Position numbers and translations under genes: made by a program
Notes under the pieces: generated by a model
Database searches by the model: none
The model's input: only the letters and a program-made list of their open reading frames with translations
What the model was told of the DNA's origin: nothing
From: Mikania micrantha
Lineage: Eukaryota; Streptophyta; Magnoliopsida; Asterales; Asteraceae
Length of the DNA: 64,000 nucleotides
Assembly (NCBI GenBank): GCA_009363875.1
Contig: CM018691.1
Coordinates: 121,769,404 to 121,833,403 of the forward strand
Direction of reading: 5' to 3'
Part shown: piece after piece, positions 24,201 through 39,200 of the stretch
Position numbering within the stretch: the stretch's first letter is position 1
How the letters are laid out: the number at the start of each line of letters is the position of its first letter

Positions 24201-27200
24201 TTTTCAAGTCTTTTCATGCAGTTTTATATTTGGAAAATGTTCAAAACAATGAAAAACGCTTCATAACTAAATTTATAACTTTAAAATAAACACTTCGAAA
24301 ATAACCAAAATAATCGTAACCGAACCGAAATTGACCTCTATAACCGAAATAATTGAAACCGATACTCAGTTACGGTTTAGGTTGCATGAATCCCAATGAC
24401 CGAACAATCAGTTTCGGTTTTGGTAAAGTAGAAAAACTGAACCAAAAGTACATTTGCTTACCCCTAATTCATATGTAAGTAATAGAGATTACATCTTAAT
24501 AAAGGTGCTTATTTCGACCCATTTACCTACAAGTGAGTCAATTTGGGTTATGCTAAAGAATTAAGCCTAAAAAAGGGAAAGGGTCAAACATGTTAAAAGC
24601 CATTCAAAGTGTACTCAAATATTAAAAACTCCTCACTTCATAAAATAAAAATGATAGAATATGATTTCTATAATCATTCACATACGTAATACTAAGGATT
24701 CACAAAATAATTTTAGAAGTCTTTGTGGGTTGACCTCACATGAGTACAAGATCCTAGGGATGTTAAAAAAATCCAAAATCTAAAAAACCAAAATTCAAAT
24801 CGTACCCAAAAACCAAAAAACTTAACCGAATTAAAGATTCTATATGATCGGATAGATTTGAATCGGTATCCATTTTTCTTATTTGGTTCGAATCGGATAT
24901 CGAATATACAAAATTTTGTTTATTCAGATCAAATATCCGTATTCAATCCAAATAACCTATAGCTGTCAAAGGTGCAAAAAAAAGAGAGAGAACCCGAGTA
25001 AGAAAGGCGCACATAAAAGAAAAATATTTCAAATATATATATATTATGATATAAAAATTAAAATTATTACAAATATAATAATAAAGTTATTAATTATCAT
25101 TTATGTCATTTAGTTTATGCCAAAAGTTTAAAAAAGTATTAAAAGTTTAAAAATACCATAAATCAAAGGGGTAATTTGTGTCATGGAAAAAAAAATTATT
25201 TTAAAAGGTCGGCCACCTCCCAATCATTACAAACCCTAAAACACATGACTCCCTCCTTCAAATCCACCAAATCGATAGCAAGAATCGGCGACCAAGAATC
25301 AAGAACTCTAAATCGACAACAAGAATAAAGAACAAGTTAGTGTTTAACTCAAGAATTATGACTCACGACCCTCTCTCCTTCAAATCAAGAACATGTTTAG
25401 GGTTTTTTGCCGAAATCTGGCCAGAAACTCGCCAGAATCTTGCATTTTCGCTGGAACCTTGCCGGAGTTGTGCCTAGACAGCCACCAAGCGCTTTTCTTG
25501 CACTAAACTCGAGCCCGCACTTGGTGAGCCTTTGACAACTATGAAATAACCCAAATAAAACATGTTTATTCAGGTTATTTGGATGTAAAAATAAGTTTAT
25601 TTGGGTTATTCATATGAATTCGGATCGGATTAGCATATTTCTAATTTAGGTTTGGTCGAGTTTCGGATAGGGCCTGAAAAACTTTCAAATCCGAATAATT
25701 CTATTTGAATAAACCGTTATCCGACCCAATGAACACCCCTATTCGATCCCTTTTGACCCATTATCCAGGCACTCAGCCTGCTCATTTCACAACCTCTGCA
25801 TTTGAGCACAATTGCTTCTGTACTAATTCATAATATTGTGATTTTCTTTTGCCATTTGATCACACAACTATTGCCCAACATCAGAATGTAACATCACCTT
25901 GGGCAAGTAAATCACTCTGTACATCTCCATCATAGTTCTTGCATGCCCAGACATATCCACCATCACTCTTCAGTGCATAAGCCACCATGTCATCAATCAA
26001 CCTATGCTCATACCTTTAGTGCAGGTTATAGGTTAAAATTTATACATAACCATCTAACAATCACCACCAAGGAAAGAACAAAGCCACTTCTAACCATTAG
26101 GAAAGAAATTACCATATGGAATCCTGTTCAAATTTTTCTTTCCAATTCTCCTCATATACCTCCTGAAAGATGTCCTTAAACCTGCGGTGATCAGCGTAGG
26201 GTAGAGAGTAATGCCTCCAATATGGTTAAATAGTAAGTAAATTGCTAATCAAAACGAACAAGATTGCGGTGATGCTACCTGCCATCATATTTCTTCAAGA
26301 TAGTATTTTTGGTGCTCAAATATAGAGGCCATTTCTTTGAAAGTGCCATCGCCATTGATGATTCAGCAAAGGCACGGATGGACTAAAAAAGCATAAATTT
26401 CTGGTAAGAATTTCATAGATTTCCATTGTAAAAATGTGATAGCAAACAACAAAAACAAGATCAAACCTCATCAACATTATACATTGCAAGCGCAATGCCA
26501 GGACCTTTAAAATCAAAAACATCAAGCTCCATGGGAGTTTCACCATCGTCTGGAACTGCACAAATCATGGAACATTCACCTTATAGAATATATCTTACTT
26601 TTCAAGTAAAAATAATTCAAAAGGGAATAATTTCGAAGATACCAAAAATCATCTTGAGTTTTCCTGGTCCTTTAATAACTGCGTCAGTAGCACGATACTG
26701 GTCACCAAAAGCATGTCTACCGATACATATCGGTTTCTTCCACCCTGCAAATTAACGCCACAAAAAAAATAACAATGTTTCCCCTAGTCATCCATGGTTA
26801 CCAAACATATGTTGTGAGTAGGAATTAGATACTACCTGGAACAATCCTTGGAACACTTTTGCATAAAATAGGCTCACGAAAAACCGTCCCTGACTTCAAC
26901 AGATTCTAATTAGTCAAAAAAACTCAACTAAAAGTTGTATACTGAGAGAGCAAAAAAAAAATGTTGATACAAATATATTCTATAAATAGATGGAAGCATG
27001 GTTGCAAAAGTCGCTAGGCGCTCCTAGGTCGGAACAGATCCTTGGAGCGAGTAATCGGAGAGTACTCGGCCCTAGGCGGGAGTACTCGGGTAATATTCAG
27101 GAAGTACTCGGCCTCGGAACAACTCCTTGGAGCGAGTACTCGGAGAGTACTCGGCCTTGGAGACCGACTTTTACAACAGTGTGGAAGTAATATACTAGTG

Positions 27201-30200
27201 TCAAAGATAAATTTGAACTCATACCTGAGTAGCCATACAAGAAATTTAAAAGAATTAAAACAAAGTGAAGTAATTCTTATAAAGCCCAAGACAAAACTAA
27301 TCTTTCCTAAACAAAACATACCCAGTAAACAAAACAAAACAAACATACCCAATGTATTCCCACTTTATGGGGTGTGGGGAGGGAGAGATAAGGACAGACC
27401 TACCTCTATCCAAAATGTGGTAGAGAGGTTGCTTATAAGGAGACCCCGGCTCGTAAAATAGTTTTTTTTAGTTTTCTTTTCAATGCATCCTATGGGCACT
27501 TAAGCATAGAAAATCAAATACACAAACACAAAACCGCAAAACATATATATATACACGCATGTAGAAACAACAAGAATAAACCGTTGCATATACATCAGGA
27601 AAAGAGGTAAAAGAGGTACAGGCAGCAAAGGCAGACATGTCAGAATATTCACACCAAACACAATAGCAAAAAAACCAAAGGCATATTAAGCAGCTATACC
27701 CTACGTCACACATCACGTAAACAAGCATATGGCATGCATACATATCAACCAAAGTAACATATGACACCGACAATCTCTAGAACTACGATCCTACTTAAAA
27801 AGGGCACTAACCTATATCTTAAACACTCTAGAAGTCTCTCGCTTTTATCCTACGCCTCCAGGAACTCTTATCACTAATCATGTCCTCATAGAGGTTTAAC
27901 TCTAACAAATTCTAACGAATCTGCTCTTCCCATGTCAACCTCGGTCCGCCTCTGCCCTTTCCATAGTGAGAATCTCTACCCTTCATACAAGTGCCAACAA
28001 GTTTCTTCTCCTCATATGTTCGAACCATCTCAATCTCCCTTCCCTTACTTTTTCTGAGATGAACGCTACCCCCAATCATTCCCTAATGAATTCGTTCATT
28101 ATTTTGTTAAGCCTTGAGTGCACACACATCCATCTTAGCATCCTCATCTCTGCTCTCTCTAACATTCTCACCTAAAACTTTTTAATTGGCCAACAATCAC
28201 TTGTGTACATCATGGCTTGTCTGACTGCGACCATATAGAATTTACCTTTAATTTTTCTGGGGACCTCTTTCGCATAGGATAGTTGTATCCGCTCTCCACT
28301 TGTTCTAACATGCTTGGACACAGTGAGCTACGTCGCAATTAATGTATCTGTCACTCTAGACGTATGATCCTAAATATTTGACCTTTGTTGTTTGTCACCT
28401 CCTGGCCACCAATAGTCACTTGGTTGTCCTCCTCGCCTGCCTCCTCATTGTTCCCACTAAAATTACAACATAGATTCTTGATTTTTGACATACTAATACG
28501 CAAGCCTTTCTTTTCTAATGGGCCCTCACCGGTTTCTAACCTCGCATTTAGGTCCTCTTTCTTATTGTGACTAGCACGATATCATCCGCAAAAAGCATGC
28601 AGCATGGAATGTCTTCCTGAATAGACTTTGACAACTCATCTAGAATCACTGCAAAAAGGAACGGCCTAATGTCGAACATTGGTGTAGTCCTACCTCCACA
28701 GGGAAGAAGTTTGTATCTCCCACTGGTGCTCTAATGCTTGTTTTAGCACTTGCATACATATCTCTTATTATCTCTATATATCTCCAAGGGATACCCCTAC
28801 AATCAAAGACTATCCCAAATTGCCTTGCGTGGCACACTATCATACGCGCTCTCAAGATCAATGAACATCATATGTAAGTCTCTCTTCTTCTTCCTATATT
28901 TTCATCAGCCTCCTTAAAATGTGAATCTCCTTCATGGTCAACCGTTCTGGCACAAATCCAAATTGGTTCACAATCACTTGTGTTTCTCTCTTCAATCTTG
29001 TCTCAATCACCCTTTCCCAAAGTTTCATAGTATGACTCAGAAGTTTAATTCCCCTATAGTATGTGCAACATTGGGTGTCTCCCTTGTTCTTGTATAGGAA
29101 AATTAAGACACTACTTCTCCAATGGTCCGATATCTTACTGGTCTTGAGTATAATCTTGAACAATGTCGTCAACCAGCTAACTCCTTGATCTTCTAGACGT
29201 ATTCATAATTCAATAGGAATATTGTCAGGTCCCACTGCTTTTGCCTTATCCATCTTTCTAAGAGCTATCTGTACCTCTTCCTTGGTAATGCGTCTAAAGC
29301 AGCAGTTATTCCGTTGTGGTCCACTGTTCGTGGAATTCTCACTTTCTCCTCTGTCGGTCTGTTGTTGAAAAACACAGTAAAGTATGTTTGCCATCACTTT
29401 TTAATGCCATTATCCTTTACTAGGACTCGATCATCCTCTCCCTTTATGAATTTCACTGCTCCCATATCTTGCCTTTACCTATCCCTAGCTTTGGCAATCT
29501 TAAACATGTCATGCTCTCACTCTTTAGTTTCAAGTCGTATATACATCTCTTTGTGCGCTTTGTTTTTAGCTTCCGACACTGCCTTCTTTGCCTCTCGTTT
29601 CGCGTCCTTATACCTTGTGTTCAATGTTTCCCTTTCTATTTCTCTGTACATAAGGCAAGCTCCCTAAATCTCTCTTGCTTTGCTCGAACCTTGTGTTGCA
29701 CCTCTTTGTTCCACCACCACGACTCACTTTTGCCGCCTAGCTTTCCTGTTGTCATCCCAGTGTCCCTGCGCTACTCTTGTCACAATGTTTGCTAACGCCT
29801 CCCACACGCTATTTGTGTCTCCAGGCAGACCGCTATCTCCCCTAGCAAGGACCTTGTCTCTAAACACCTTTAATTTATCTCCCTTTAGACAACCCATCTA
29901 ATTCTAGGTTTATCCTTCTTCCCATCCCCTACATCTTGCGCATGGTACTATTTATCACCAACAATCTATGTTGCGACACCACTATCTCCCCTGGGAAGAC
30001 CTTGCAGTCCAACCATGTGCTACGATCTCCTCTTTGCATCAGGATATTATCAATTTGGGTGTCCCGTCCTTCACTACTGAACGTGATCAAATGTGAGTCC
30101 TTCTTAAAGAACAAGTTTATGATTCCAAAGTCATTAGCCACTGCAAAATCCAATAGGATGCCTACACTCTCGTTTCTGGACCCAAAACCACGATCTCCAT

Positions 30201-33200
30201 GTATTGATGGGAAACCATCATTCTCCTTTCCAATGTGACCATTGAAATCTCCTCGTATACACACTTTCTTGTCGCTTGGGATGGTTCTCATAACTTCATC
30301 CATACATTCTCAAAACCCTCTCTTCTCATTCTCCCCTAACACAACGTGTGGTGCATAAGCACTCACCACTGCTATTGCTTCCTCCCGTAACACCATCCTC
30401 ATAAGCATGATCATGTCATTGTACCTTCTCACTTCCACAACGTTGTGTTGAAGTGCTCTTGCAACTAGAAATCCCACTCCATTTTTTGCTCGTCCAAACC
30501 TGAATGCCACAGCTTGTATCCATTATACCCTGCTACTCTTTTCTCCTTCTACCTTGTCTCATGAAAGCAGGCTACTTGTACTCTGCGTCTTCTCAGCACA
30601 TCCACTACTTGTACCCTATGCGCAAACCCGCTCCTCTCCTCCCTAGACATGACCTTAAGGAAGCATAATGTACTATCCCGTCTATAATGCAAATTCAGTT
30701 GTCCGATAGCCTACGAAAACTAATGGAAAGCAAGACAAAACAAGAAACACACTAAACACACAATGATAAAAAAATCCCAACCCTAGAAATTAATTATCAC
30801 AAAATATCACAAAAATATCTCAAAGATATCAATGATGGCCAAGATGCATACAAGAATAATATAGGGTACGCCACGCAACACACAACACAATGTCACAATC
30901 CAATACAGTCAATTAACAAACCAAGGAAAATAGTAGTAACGTAAAGGTTTAATAATATGCGACTATAAAACTAACAAACTAACTTACCCGGTATATTCCA
31001 ATTTTCAGTAGGGTCTAGAAGGAAGGATAGATACAAACCTTACCCCTATCCCAGCTGGGATAGAAAGGATGTTCCGAAGGAGTCCCAGGCTAAATATTCG
31101 ACTATAAAACTATACGTGTAAAATCAAGTAGGGGTATATAATGAAACAATATCACCGCGGAGTGCCCTACTATTCAGCAACGCGTGTTTTGTTTTTGTTA
31201 ACCGCTTTTGACTTCACCTAGTGTTGATCCGATGCACCTGAAAGAGACAACACAACAAATAAAAGACAAGACACTAGTCTTGTGTCCGGTAAGTTGGCAG
31301 TGGTGGGTAGAGGCAACGACTAGATGTATTCGGCCGGCAATGTGTGACTGTGTCGGCGTTGATGTCAACGTCGAGGCAGGTGGCAGCAGCGGGATGCAGC
31401 GGTGGGCGGTTTAGGCAAGAAGAGACAATCGATGGGCAGGGTAGGTAGGTATGTTATAGTTGTAGTGGTGGTGGGCGGTCAGCAGCAGCTGCAAGGTAGC
31501 GGTAGCGATGGGAGATTTATGTTTCTAGCTTGTGCTTATAACAGTAATAGGAGGAGGCGAGAGAGTGAAAGGACAACTATGGAGAGAGAGCAGAAAGAGG
31601 GCAAGCATGAAGAAATGATAGGGAGGGAGAGAACCTTACCTTATATAAGGGTTGAGGTGTTGGTTGTTTTAGGGGCGGCGGTGGTGTTGTGACCCTTGCA
31701 AGCGTTGTGACTAGCCAGCATTGTTGGTGAGGTTATGACCATTTCAAGTGAGAGAGAGGGAGGGGGAGAATAGAAGATAAAGGAGAAGGAAAAAGAGAGA
31801 ATAGGAAACCAGATAGAAGCAAATCTTAACCGAAAATCAATTAATAGTTAGGTAAAGTCAAGGTGAAGTCAAAACTGAAAGTGGTAATCAGAGAAGAAAA
31901 TTTCTATTAATTTCATTAATCAAATTCAGGCTTTAATAGCCAACAAAACAAGATAAAATCTCAACTAAAAAGCATAAATATCGGACTAAACAAAATCTTA
32001 GTTATCTACGAAAAAAACAAATAAACAAAATAAACCCTTCTCTTTTACTGAAATTACAAGTTTATCCAACAAAAACTAGGTGTTCTGACCCTTGCAAGCA
32101 GATCAAGACTAGGTGTTTCGAACTCTAAAATTGAATTTTCTGATTTCTATGACCCCTTCTCACAATGAGAATGTATATAACCCTATTCCGGGCTGGTCCG
32201 AAGTCTTGATACGGCGCACTTGCAAGAAATCAATAGTTAGGTAAAGTCTCTTGCAGGTGCACCAAATCAAGACCAGGTGAAGTCAAAAGGGGTTACAAAA
32301 ACAAAACACACGTTGCTAAATAGTAGGAATACCTTGTAAAGTCCCACTAAATAGTTAGGTCTAAAGTAGGTGAGATAAAGGCAAATCTTATCCTTATCCC
32401 AATAATATAAAAAGGTTGTTTCTGGAGAGCAAATATATAGAAATGGGAGGGCCAGACTTGCCATTCAACAAAACTCAAAAAGCTGGAAATTGGATTCCCC
32501 AACTTAGATATGCCACACATTTTTATTTATTTATTATCATAATTTATATATATATATATATAAACATACAAACAAGCAGTGTAACACACATCAAGAAGCG
32601 CGGAATAGCAACAAACTAAAAAAAAAAGAACACAAAGTTGACTAATTACACTACACAACAGTTTATGAAGAACAGGTGCATCAATTTGCCCCACTAGGCC
32701 ACTACATAAGTATTACCAAGAATATTTGTAAAGCACCATCGATGATTGCATAGGTAAGAAATTTGGAGTGCAATTGAGTGAAATTTAACAAGAAATCAAT
32801 TGTGCTAAAATTTCTCACAATTGTGACCAAGGTAATCGATACAAACCATTTAAAATATTCCTGATTGTGCCATTAGGACTCCTCCACATGGATTTCAACC
32901 CAAATTCGTTGACTCTTGTCTCGTCTGCAACATTAGAAACGTATTAAAAAGTCTGATATTTAACTATCATATTTAAAGACAGAACAACACTACTGAAAGT
33001 GGGAATATACTGGGTAAGGTTGTTGTTGTTGTTGTATTTAAAGACAGAACAACACTAAACTGAAAGAAAGGATTTTCAAATAATGCTAGGATTTTAGAAT
33101 AAACGATCATCACCAGAATACTAGATGTGTAGAACATTCATTAGATCATGTCAAAAAAATTTAAAAAGTTGATTGTATAAGAGCCGCTCAATTTACAGTT

Positions 33201-36200
33201 ATAACACATTAGAAGTAAGTTTATAGACAGTGACTAACCAGGTGTGATTGTAGCACATTTCACAGCAACATTATACCTGCAAAACATAAACAATGTGGAT
33301 AAGAAGTCAAGTAACATAAAAGACGTATGCATAAAAGTATGTTGGATAATGAAGAAAGTAAAACAAAAATAAAGTCCACTGGCAGACCTACACTTGAACC
33401 ATCACTCTTCACTTCTTTTCTGGAGCTATTTAACACTATCATATGATTGCCATTTGAATTTTCAACACTATTGAAGCTCCTGTTCGTAATTGTAAATCAT
33501 CTAACACTACTTATAAGATAAACTACACAAGACGACTTGAGAATATAATGTTGATTCTAACATCAAGTTTAGACTTCAAATACAGTTCCTTCTCCAAGTA
33601 ACATCCCCTAAACACAAACTTCCTACAAATTTAGCTCACTCAACCTCAATGAGCTACATGTGCGTGGCCTAATTTGTGTAAACTTGTATTACGTAAATTC
33701 GTCTAAACATCTGCATTTATTCTATCTAACAAAAATCATAAGTGCAATCAACATTATCTCCTTTTGCATACAGCCACAAGAAAGCTTACGATACAGCCTA
33801 CTATCAGGGTTCTCCACAAATGCCCATTAACCCTTCTGATAAATAATGAGATACTGAATCAGTATGTGTGGTAACGTTCACACTGGCTACCTATATCGCA
33901 TAGACATTAGTAGCTGTGAAGCAGGGGCGGCCTGAGGGGCAAACCCGACCTCCGTCCGGGCCCATTTTTTAGGGGGCACAAAAAATTTTAATGGGTGTGT
34001 ATATATATATACATATATACTAAAAAATATAAAACTAAATAAAAACAAATTTACAATGTAGATTTAAATCAACAAAATTAGGGTTTGGCCCTTGGTTTGG
34101 ACGGTGAACACTGAACAACAATCACACACCACGCAGGGCCAGAGGCCGGTGAACAACAAACACCACGCAGGCTGTAGGGCCGCGGGCCAGTGAACAGTGA
34201 GGCGCAAGCCAGCGGGCAGCGACCGAGACGCAGCAGGCAGACTGCAGGGACACAGGGCTGTCGCACACAGGGACGCAAATGCAACACGCAGAACCAAAAC
34301 ACCGAGTAGCTTTTTCTTGTTCTTCGGCAGCCGAACAGCACAGCAGGTTAGTACTTTTAGGTATTAAGTGCTGCAGCAGAAACAGATTAAGACATACATG
34401 CATACGAAAGCAAAGAACAGACACACGATATAACGTGGTTTGGTCGATGTGACTTACGTCCACGGGTTGCAACTAAGAATTCTTTATTGACTATGTGTTA
34501 AAGATTACTTTACAAGACTGAGCTTTAAATAAAAACAAAAACAAAAAAACAATTAGGTTAAACACCTAATGGGCCAGGATTACGGCCGGCTGCCCTAAAC
34601 CTCCCAAAGGCCTACGTAAGCCTAACAATCCCCCACTCGGAGGCCTTGCGATAGAATCAAGCCCGGCATCCAACATAAGCAATCCAATCATCCAGTAAAT
34701 CTAGTAATCTTCAATAACAAGTCTTCTAAACCTCAATTCCCAAGAATAAGCCAAGACTTCATCATATTTAGACAAGTCCCCCTAGTGCAACCGCCCCTCA
34801 ACATCAAGTACAAGAAGGGTGAATTGAAGCTCTCCTAAGCTCCAACTCAATAGTAACAAAATCCGTCAACGACTCATCCTCAATCTCAACTGGTATGGAC
34901 ACTCCACCAGATCTAGAGATACATCGAGGACCACCAACACTCTCCACACATAGTAACTACCAATAAGAGAGAATTATTCAATTCTAATTTTCAAAAACCA
35001 ACGGCTCTTCGTAGCTGCATCCGGAACACAACCCTTGCTCTCTCTGTTACCGAATCCCCTGAATGGTTTAGACTTCTGAACACGTTCAGCTAACATCCCC
35101 TTGGCTCCAGACTTCACGTTTGCAAAATGAACTCTCTTAGCACGAGATTTAGCGAACCAGATTTTTTTTTTGCTTAACCGAGACGGTCATACATCCCTTA
35201 GCAGACTCAACAACCAAACATAACGATCCACGCTTCATACCATGAGCAATCACAAGGTTTCCCTTGACCACCTTCCATTTGCCACTACCAAACCTAACTT
35301 TCATTCCCTGTTTATCTAGCTGACCCACAGAAATCAATTTCCTATTCAGCCCCTGAATAACCTGACATTCTTCAGGTTCCATTGATTGTCCGTGACTTCA
35401 AGCAACTCGTCATTTGCAAGTTGAACCTTTCCAAAATCTACTTGTTTTAGATTTTTTCAACCATCCTTTCCCCGTTGTCCATAGCATGAAACGAAGCCCC
35501 TGAATCCATGACCCAAGAGTCTACACAGCTTTCAATGCTGCAAACCAAAGCATCATCAGCATAAACACCCTCAGCAACGTTCATTTGCTTTGAAGTACCG
35601 GGTATTGATTATTAACATGCCATACTTCACTGCAGCTCAAACATTTCACATTCTTTCAAATCCTGGACAGACTTCTTCCTCAACTCCCACAGTTCCTATT
35701 ATTCCCCCTTACCCTACCAACATGTAGCATATCAGAAGATGATCTGCACGGGTATTCTTCCGGCAAACGTCTTCACCTAGCACAATATCACGGATCCCCT
35801 CAAATGTCATATCAGTGGTCCCCACGGTCCCCACAAAACTGGTAGTAGCAATCACTGTGCCAGACCAACTATCAGGTAGTGAAGAAAACAACACGACTTT
35901 AGTCTCATCATCAAACCTGTTTCTCATAGATGACAATCTCGACGAAATCGAATTTAGATTGTTGGTGTGAATTCTAACCGAGCTTCCTTCGTTCATCCTT
36001 GTCATGAGCAGTTCCCTCATCAAGAACACCAAAGGGCTTCTCATACTTATTCGACAGAGCCAACATCATTCCCTGAGCGATAGTCTCGTGCATGATGTTG
36101 AATGCAACTCTCCTCGTCAAAGTCAATGCAATAGCTCGTCTAGCTTTCTTGTCCTTAGAGTTCCATGCAGTTTCAACAACTGCATCCATTTTCTCTGGAT

Positions 36201-39200
36201 TATTCTCCAGCACCATATCCAAATCCCTCTAACTAAGCAATGCTTCCTTTTGCATTTTCCACTAGACGAAATCAGTTCTATTGAACTTCTCAATCTGAAT
36301 TTTTGGTTCCTCAGCCATTTGAACCTAGGTTACAATATCAAACCAGCCGAAAACAACCAAAACCTTCCAATCAATCCGGTGAATACTCCAACCAATTGAT
36401 TTAATCAATAACAATCCCAATCAAATCCTAACTACAATCTCAGCACCAAAACAAATCCTATAACTACCCAAAACCCTAATCAATAACTATAAACGAGTGA
36501 ACCTGGTAATTCCAAAGAATAAAAAACAGTGTCTTATGTAGAAGATAAACAACAACAGTACCAAAAAAAACCGACTCCAAGGTTCAATTCAAAACCCTAA
36601 TCGGTGAAGAACAACGACGGTAGCAGACGGACAGAAAACCGAACTCAACAACGGCGATCCCAGGGTTGAACGAACCCTAATCAACAGCTAATCATGAAAT
36701 ATAGACCAAATCTTGTGTTAAACCAGAGTCAATCAACGAATTCAAGGGATGATAACCTTAATCGCGAAGTACAGAGTCTCAAATTGACCGGAAATAGGCG
36801 TAAGCGACAGCGACCGACGACAATTCCAGCAGCGGCGCACCCCAATAGTGGCGATGGTGGTGGCAGCAGCGGTAGTAGGGTGACGGCGGCTCATATCAAT
36901 GGGCGACGAACTCAAGGGCTTATGAAACCCTAATTCGTAAATCACAGACAACGGCCTCCTATTTTTTTTCCTTTAACAGCAATCGTCTCAACGCGTTCAT
37001 ATATTGATCTTCAACGAGCCTTGGCTCTCATACCACTTGTTAGGTATTCGTGCAACAGAAATAGATTAAGACATATGCACACGAAAGCAAAGAAATACAC
37101 ACATGACATAACGTGGTTCGGTCAATGTGACATACGTCCACGGGTTACAACTAGGGATTCTTTATTGATTAGGTGTTAAAGATTACATTTACATGACTGA
37201 ACTTTAAATAGAAAAAATAATTTAGGTTAGCACCTAATGGGCCAGGATTAGGGTCACGTAAACCTAACAAGTACATATGTTTACTTTGTATCCAAAATTC
37301 CCAATTTTGTGTTTTTTTGAAATCTTGTTATGAGCCAAAGCTAGTGACATACTATTGGTCATTCCATCATGAATTGTGATTCACTGATTTGTGTGTTTAA
37401 TTTGCATCCCAAATTCCCGATTTGTGTGTTTTTTTGAAATCTTGTTATGACCTAGTGACCTACTAGTATATGTGTTTAATTTGCACCCCAAATTCCCAAT
37501 TTTTAAATTCTTGAAGTATGTGTATAGAAAACTCCTAAAATAAAATGTATTGTTGCGTTAGTGCGTAAAAAGAGGAATTAAGGCATTATGCATCTAAACA
37601 ACTATCCGGTAGTCAAAAATGAAAAAAGAGGTAAAGAGATGAAGATATGAGAAAGTCACATGCCATTGCTATGTGTAACTTAATGAATAAAGTGTTTGTT
37701 GAAGAGCATTTGAAGAGCAAAAGCATGTACAAGCTGAACCTGAAGAGATGGAAGAGCAGAAACATGTTGATAAGCAAGAGCATGTACAAGTTGAATAGGA
37801 AGAGATGGAAGAACATGTTTAAGAGCATGTTAACCATAATCCTATTGATGTATTTTATCCAAGAGCAATACTCCCGATTCCAGTCACCAAGAACAAGTGA
37901 CTATAATAGTGACGTATTTAAAGTTCTCATCTAATTTTGTTATGGTTGAGGAGTCCTATTAGGGTTTTTAAATGTTAATGATACCACTGAAAAAGGTCTA
38001 CTTCAAATTACACTTGAAGAATTAAAGTCATTTGGTCTTGAAATTGATATGTATGGTCAAAGTTATGACAATGGGGCAAACATGAATGGAAAACACCTAG
38101 GAGTGCAAAAGAGATTTTTATATCTATATCCTAGAGCATTTTACACTCTTTGTGGGTTGTCATTCTCTGAACTTTGTATCATGTGATATGACTAGCGTTT
38201 GTGTTAAAGGAAAGAGATTTTTAGATCTAAATCCTAGAGCTATTTTACACTCCTAGGTTTTCAAAATCAACTGAAGAAGCGAAAGAGGTTGCTAGTAAAA
38301 TAGTTATTAACAACCCACAGCATGGGTATAGCTTATTAGTACATTAGATAAACCTCCATCAAAAGCGTTTGATTCAAAGGAAAAAATAGTTTGGTGAGAG
38401 TTCAAGTAGTCAATAAATTTCATTTACACCTAAAGAGAACTTTAAAGTCAATTATTTCTTATATATTTTTGATCAAGCTCTTTTTTTCTCTTGAGACAAG
38501 ATTTGATCAATTCATATAGTATGAATTGTTATTGTTATTTCTACATAAGTTTGTTAGTCCGTGTAATGTTGATTGTTGCTCTCTGACTGCTATCGTAAAA
38601 AACAAAAAAAAATCGTTTTTTGAGTTGGGTGTCTCTCTCGAAGCAGCCTCTCTACCTCAATTGGGGTAAGGTTTGTTTTCATCTCTCCCCCAGACCCCAC
38701 AAAGTGGGATTACATTGGGTATGTGTTGATGTTGATATAGTATGAAAAATTATTTGGTTTTTTGTTTCCACGTAACTTGAGAAGAATTGAAGATACAGAT
38801 CTTAAGTTGTCATGTCATCTTCAATAGGACCAAGACTGCTCGTGGAATTCCAATTTAGAATTATCAAATTATAATAAGTAAGATATCCTTATATATAATA
38901 AGATATATAATAAGATATCTTTCTATTATCAATAATAAATATAAAATCTAAAAAATAATAACGAGTACAAATAGTAAATCGATGTACCCATTCTATGACA
39001 ACTCTTAACTTTACCTCTGTTTTGGTCCCTTTAGTAGGCCTAGTAATTCCGGCAATCGCAATGGCTTCTTTATTTCTTCATGTTCAAAAAAACAAGATTG
39101 TTTAGAGCCGATGGCACAAAATCTCATCTATTTTTTTTTTCAAATCGTTTGTATCATAACACAGATATCCATTTAGCAAAATATGGTATAAGCGGCTTCC

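Noticed and set aside
27042..27461. 139-codon plus-strand frame
   Set aside because: It runs from the 185-bp MITE through unrelated intron sequence into the LINE tail, so it cannot be one gene.
29314..29901. Several plus-strand frames of 70-117 codons rich in Ser, Phe and Leu
   Set aside because: They are the antisense of the RTE LINE coding region.
31402..31692. 96-codon plus-strand frame in ICDH intron 5
   Set aside because: Purine-rich low-complexity sequence with no known domain.
34064..34472. Overlapping Cys-rich frames of 77-116 codons
   Set aside because: Three frames are open at once in GC-rich hAT and LTR sequence, the usual sign of chance ORFs. No family resemblance.
38995..39105. 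psaI as an expressed nuclear gene
   Set aside because: No transit peptide or nuclear promoter is visible, it is antisense in an intron, and the adjoining ycf4 is broken.
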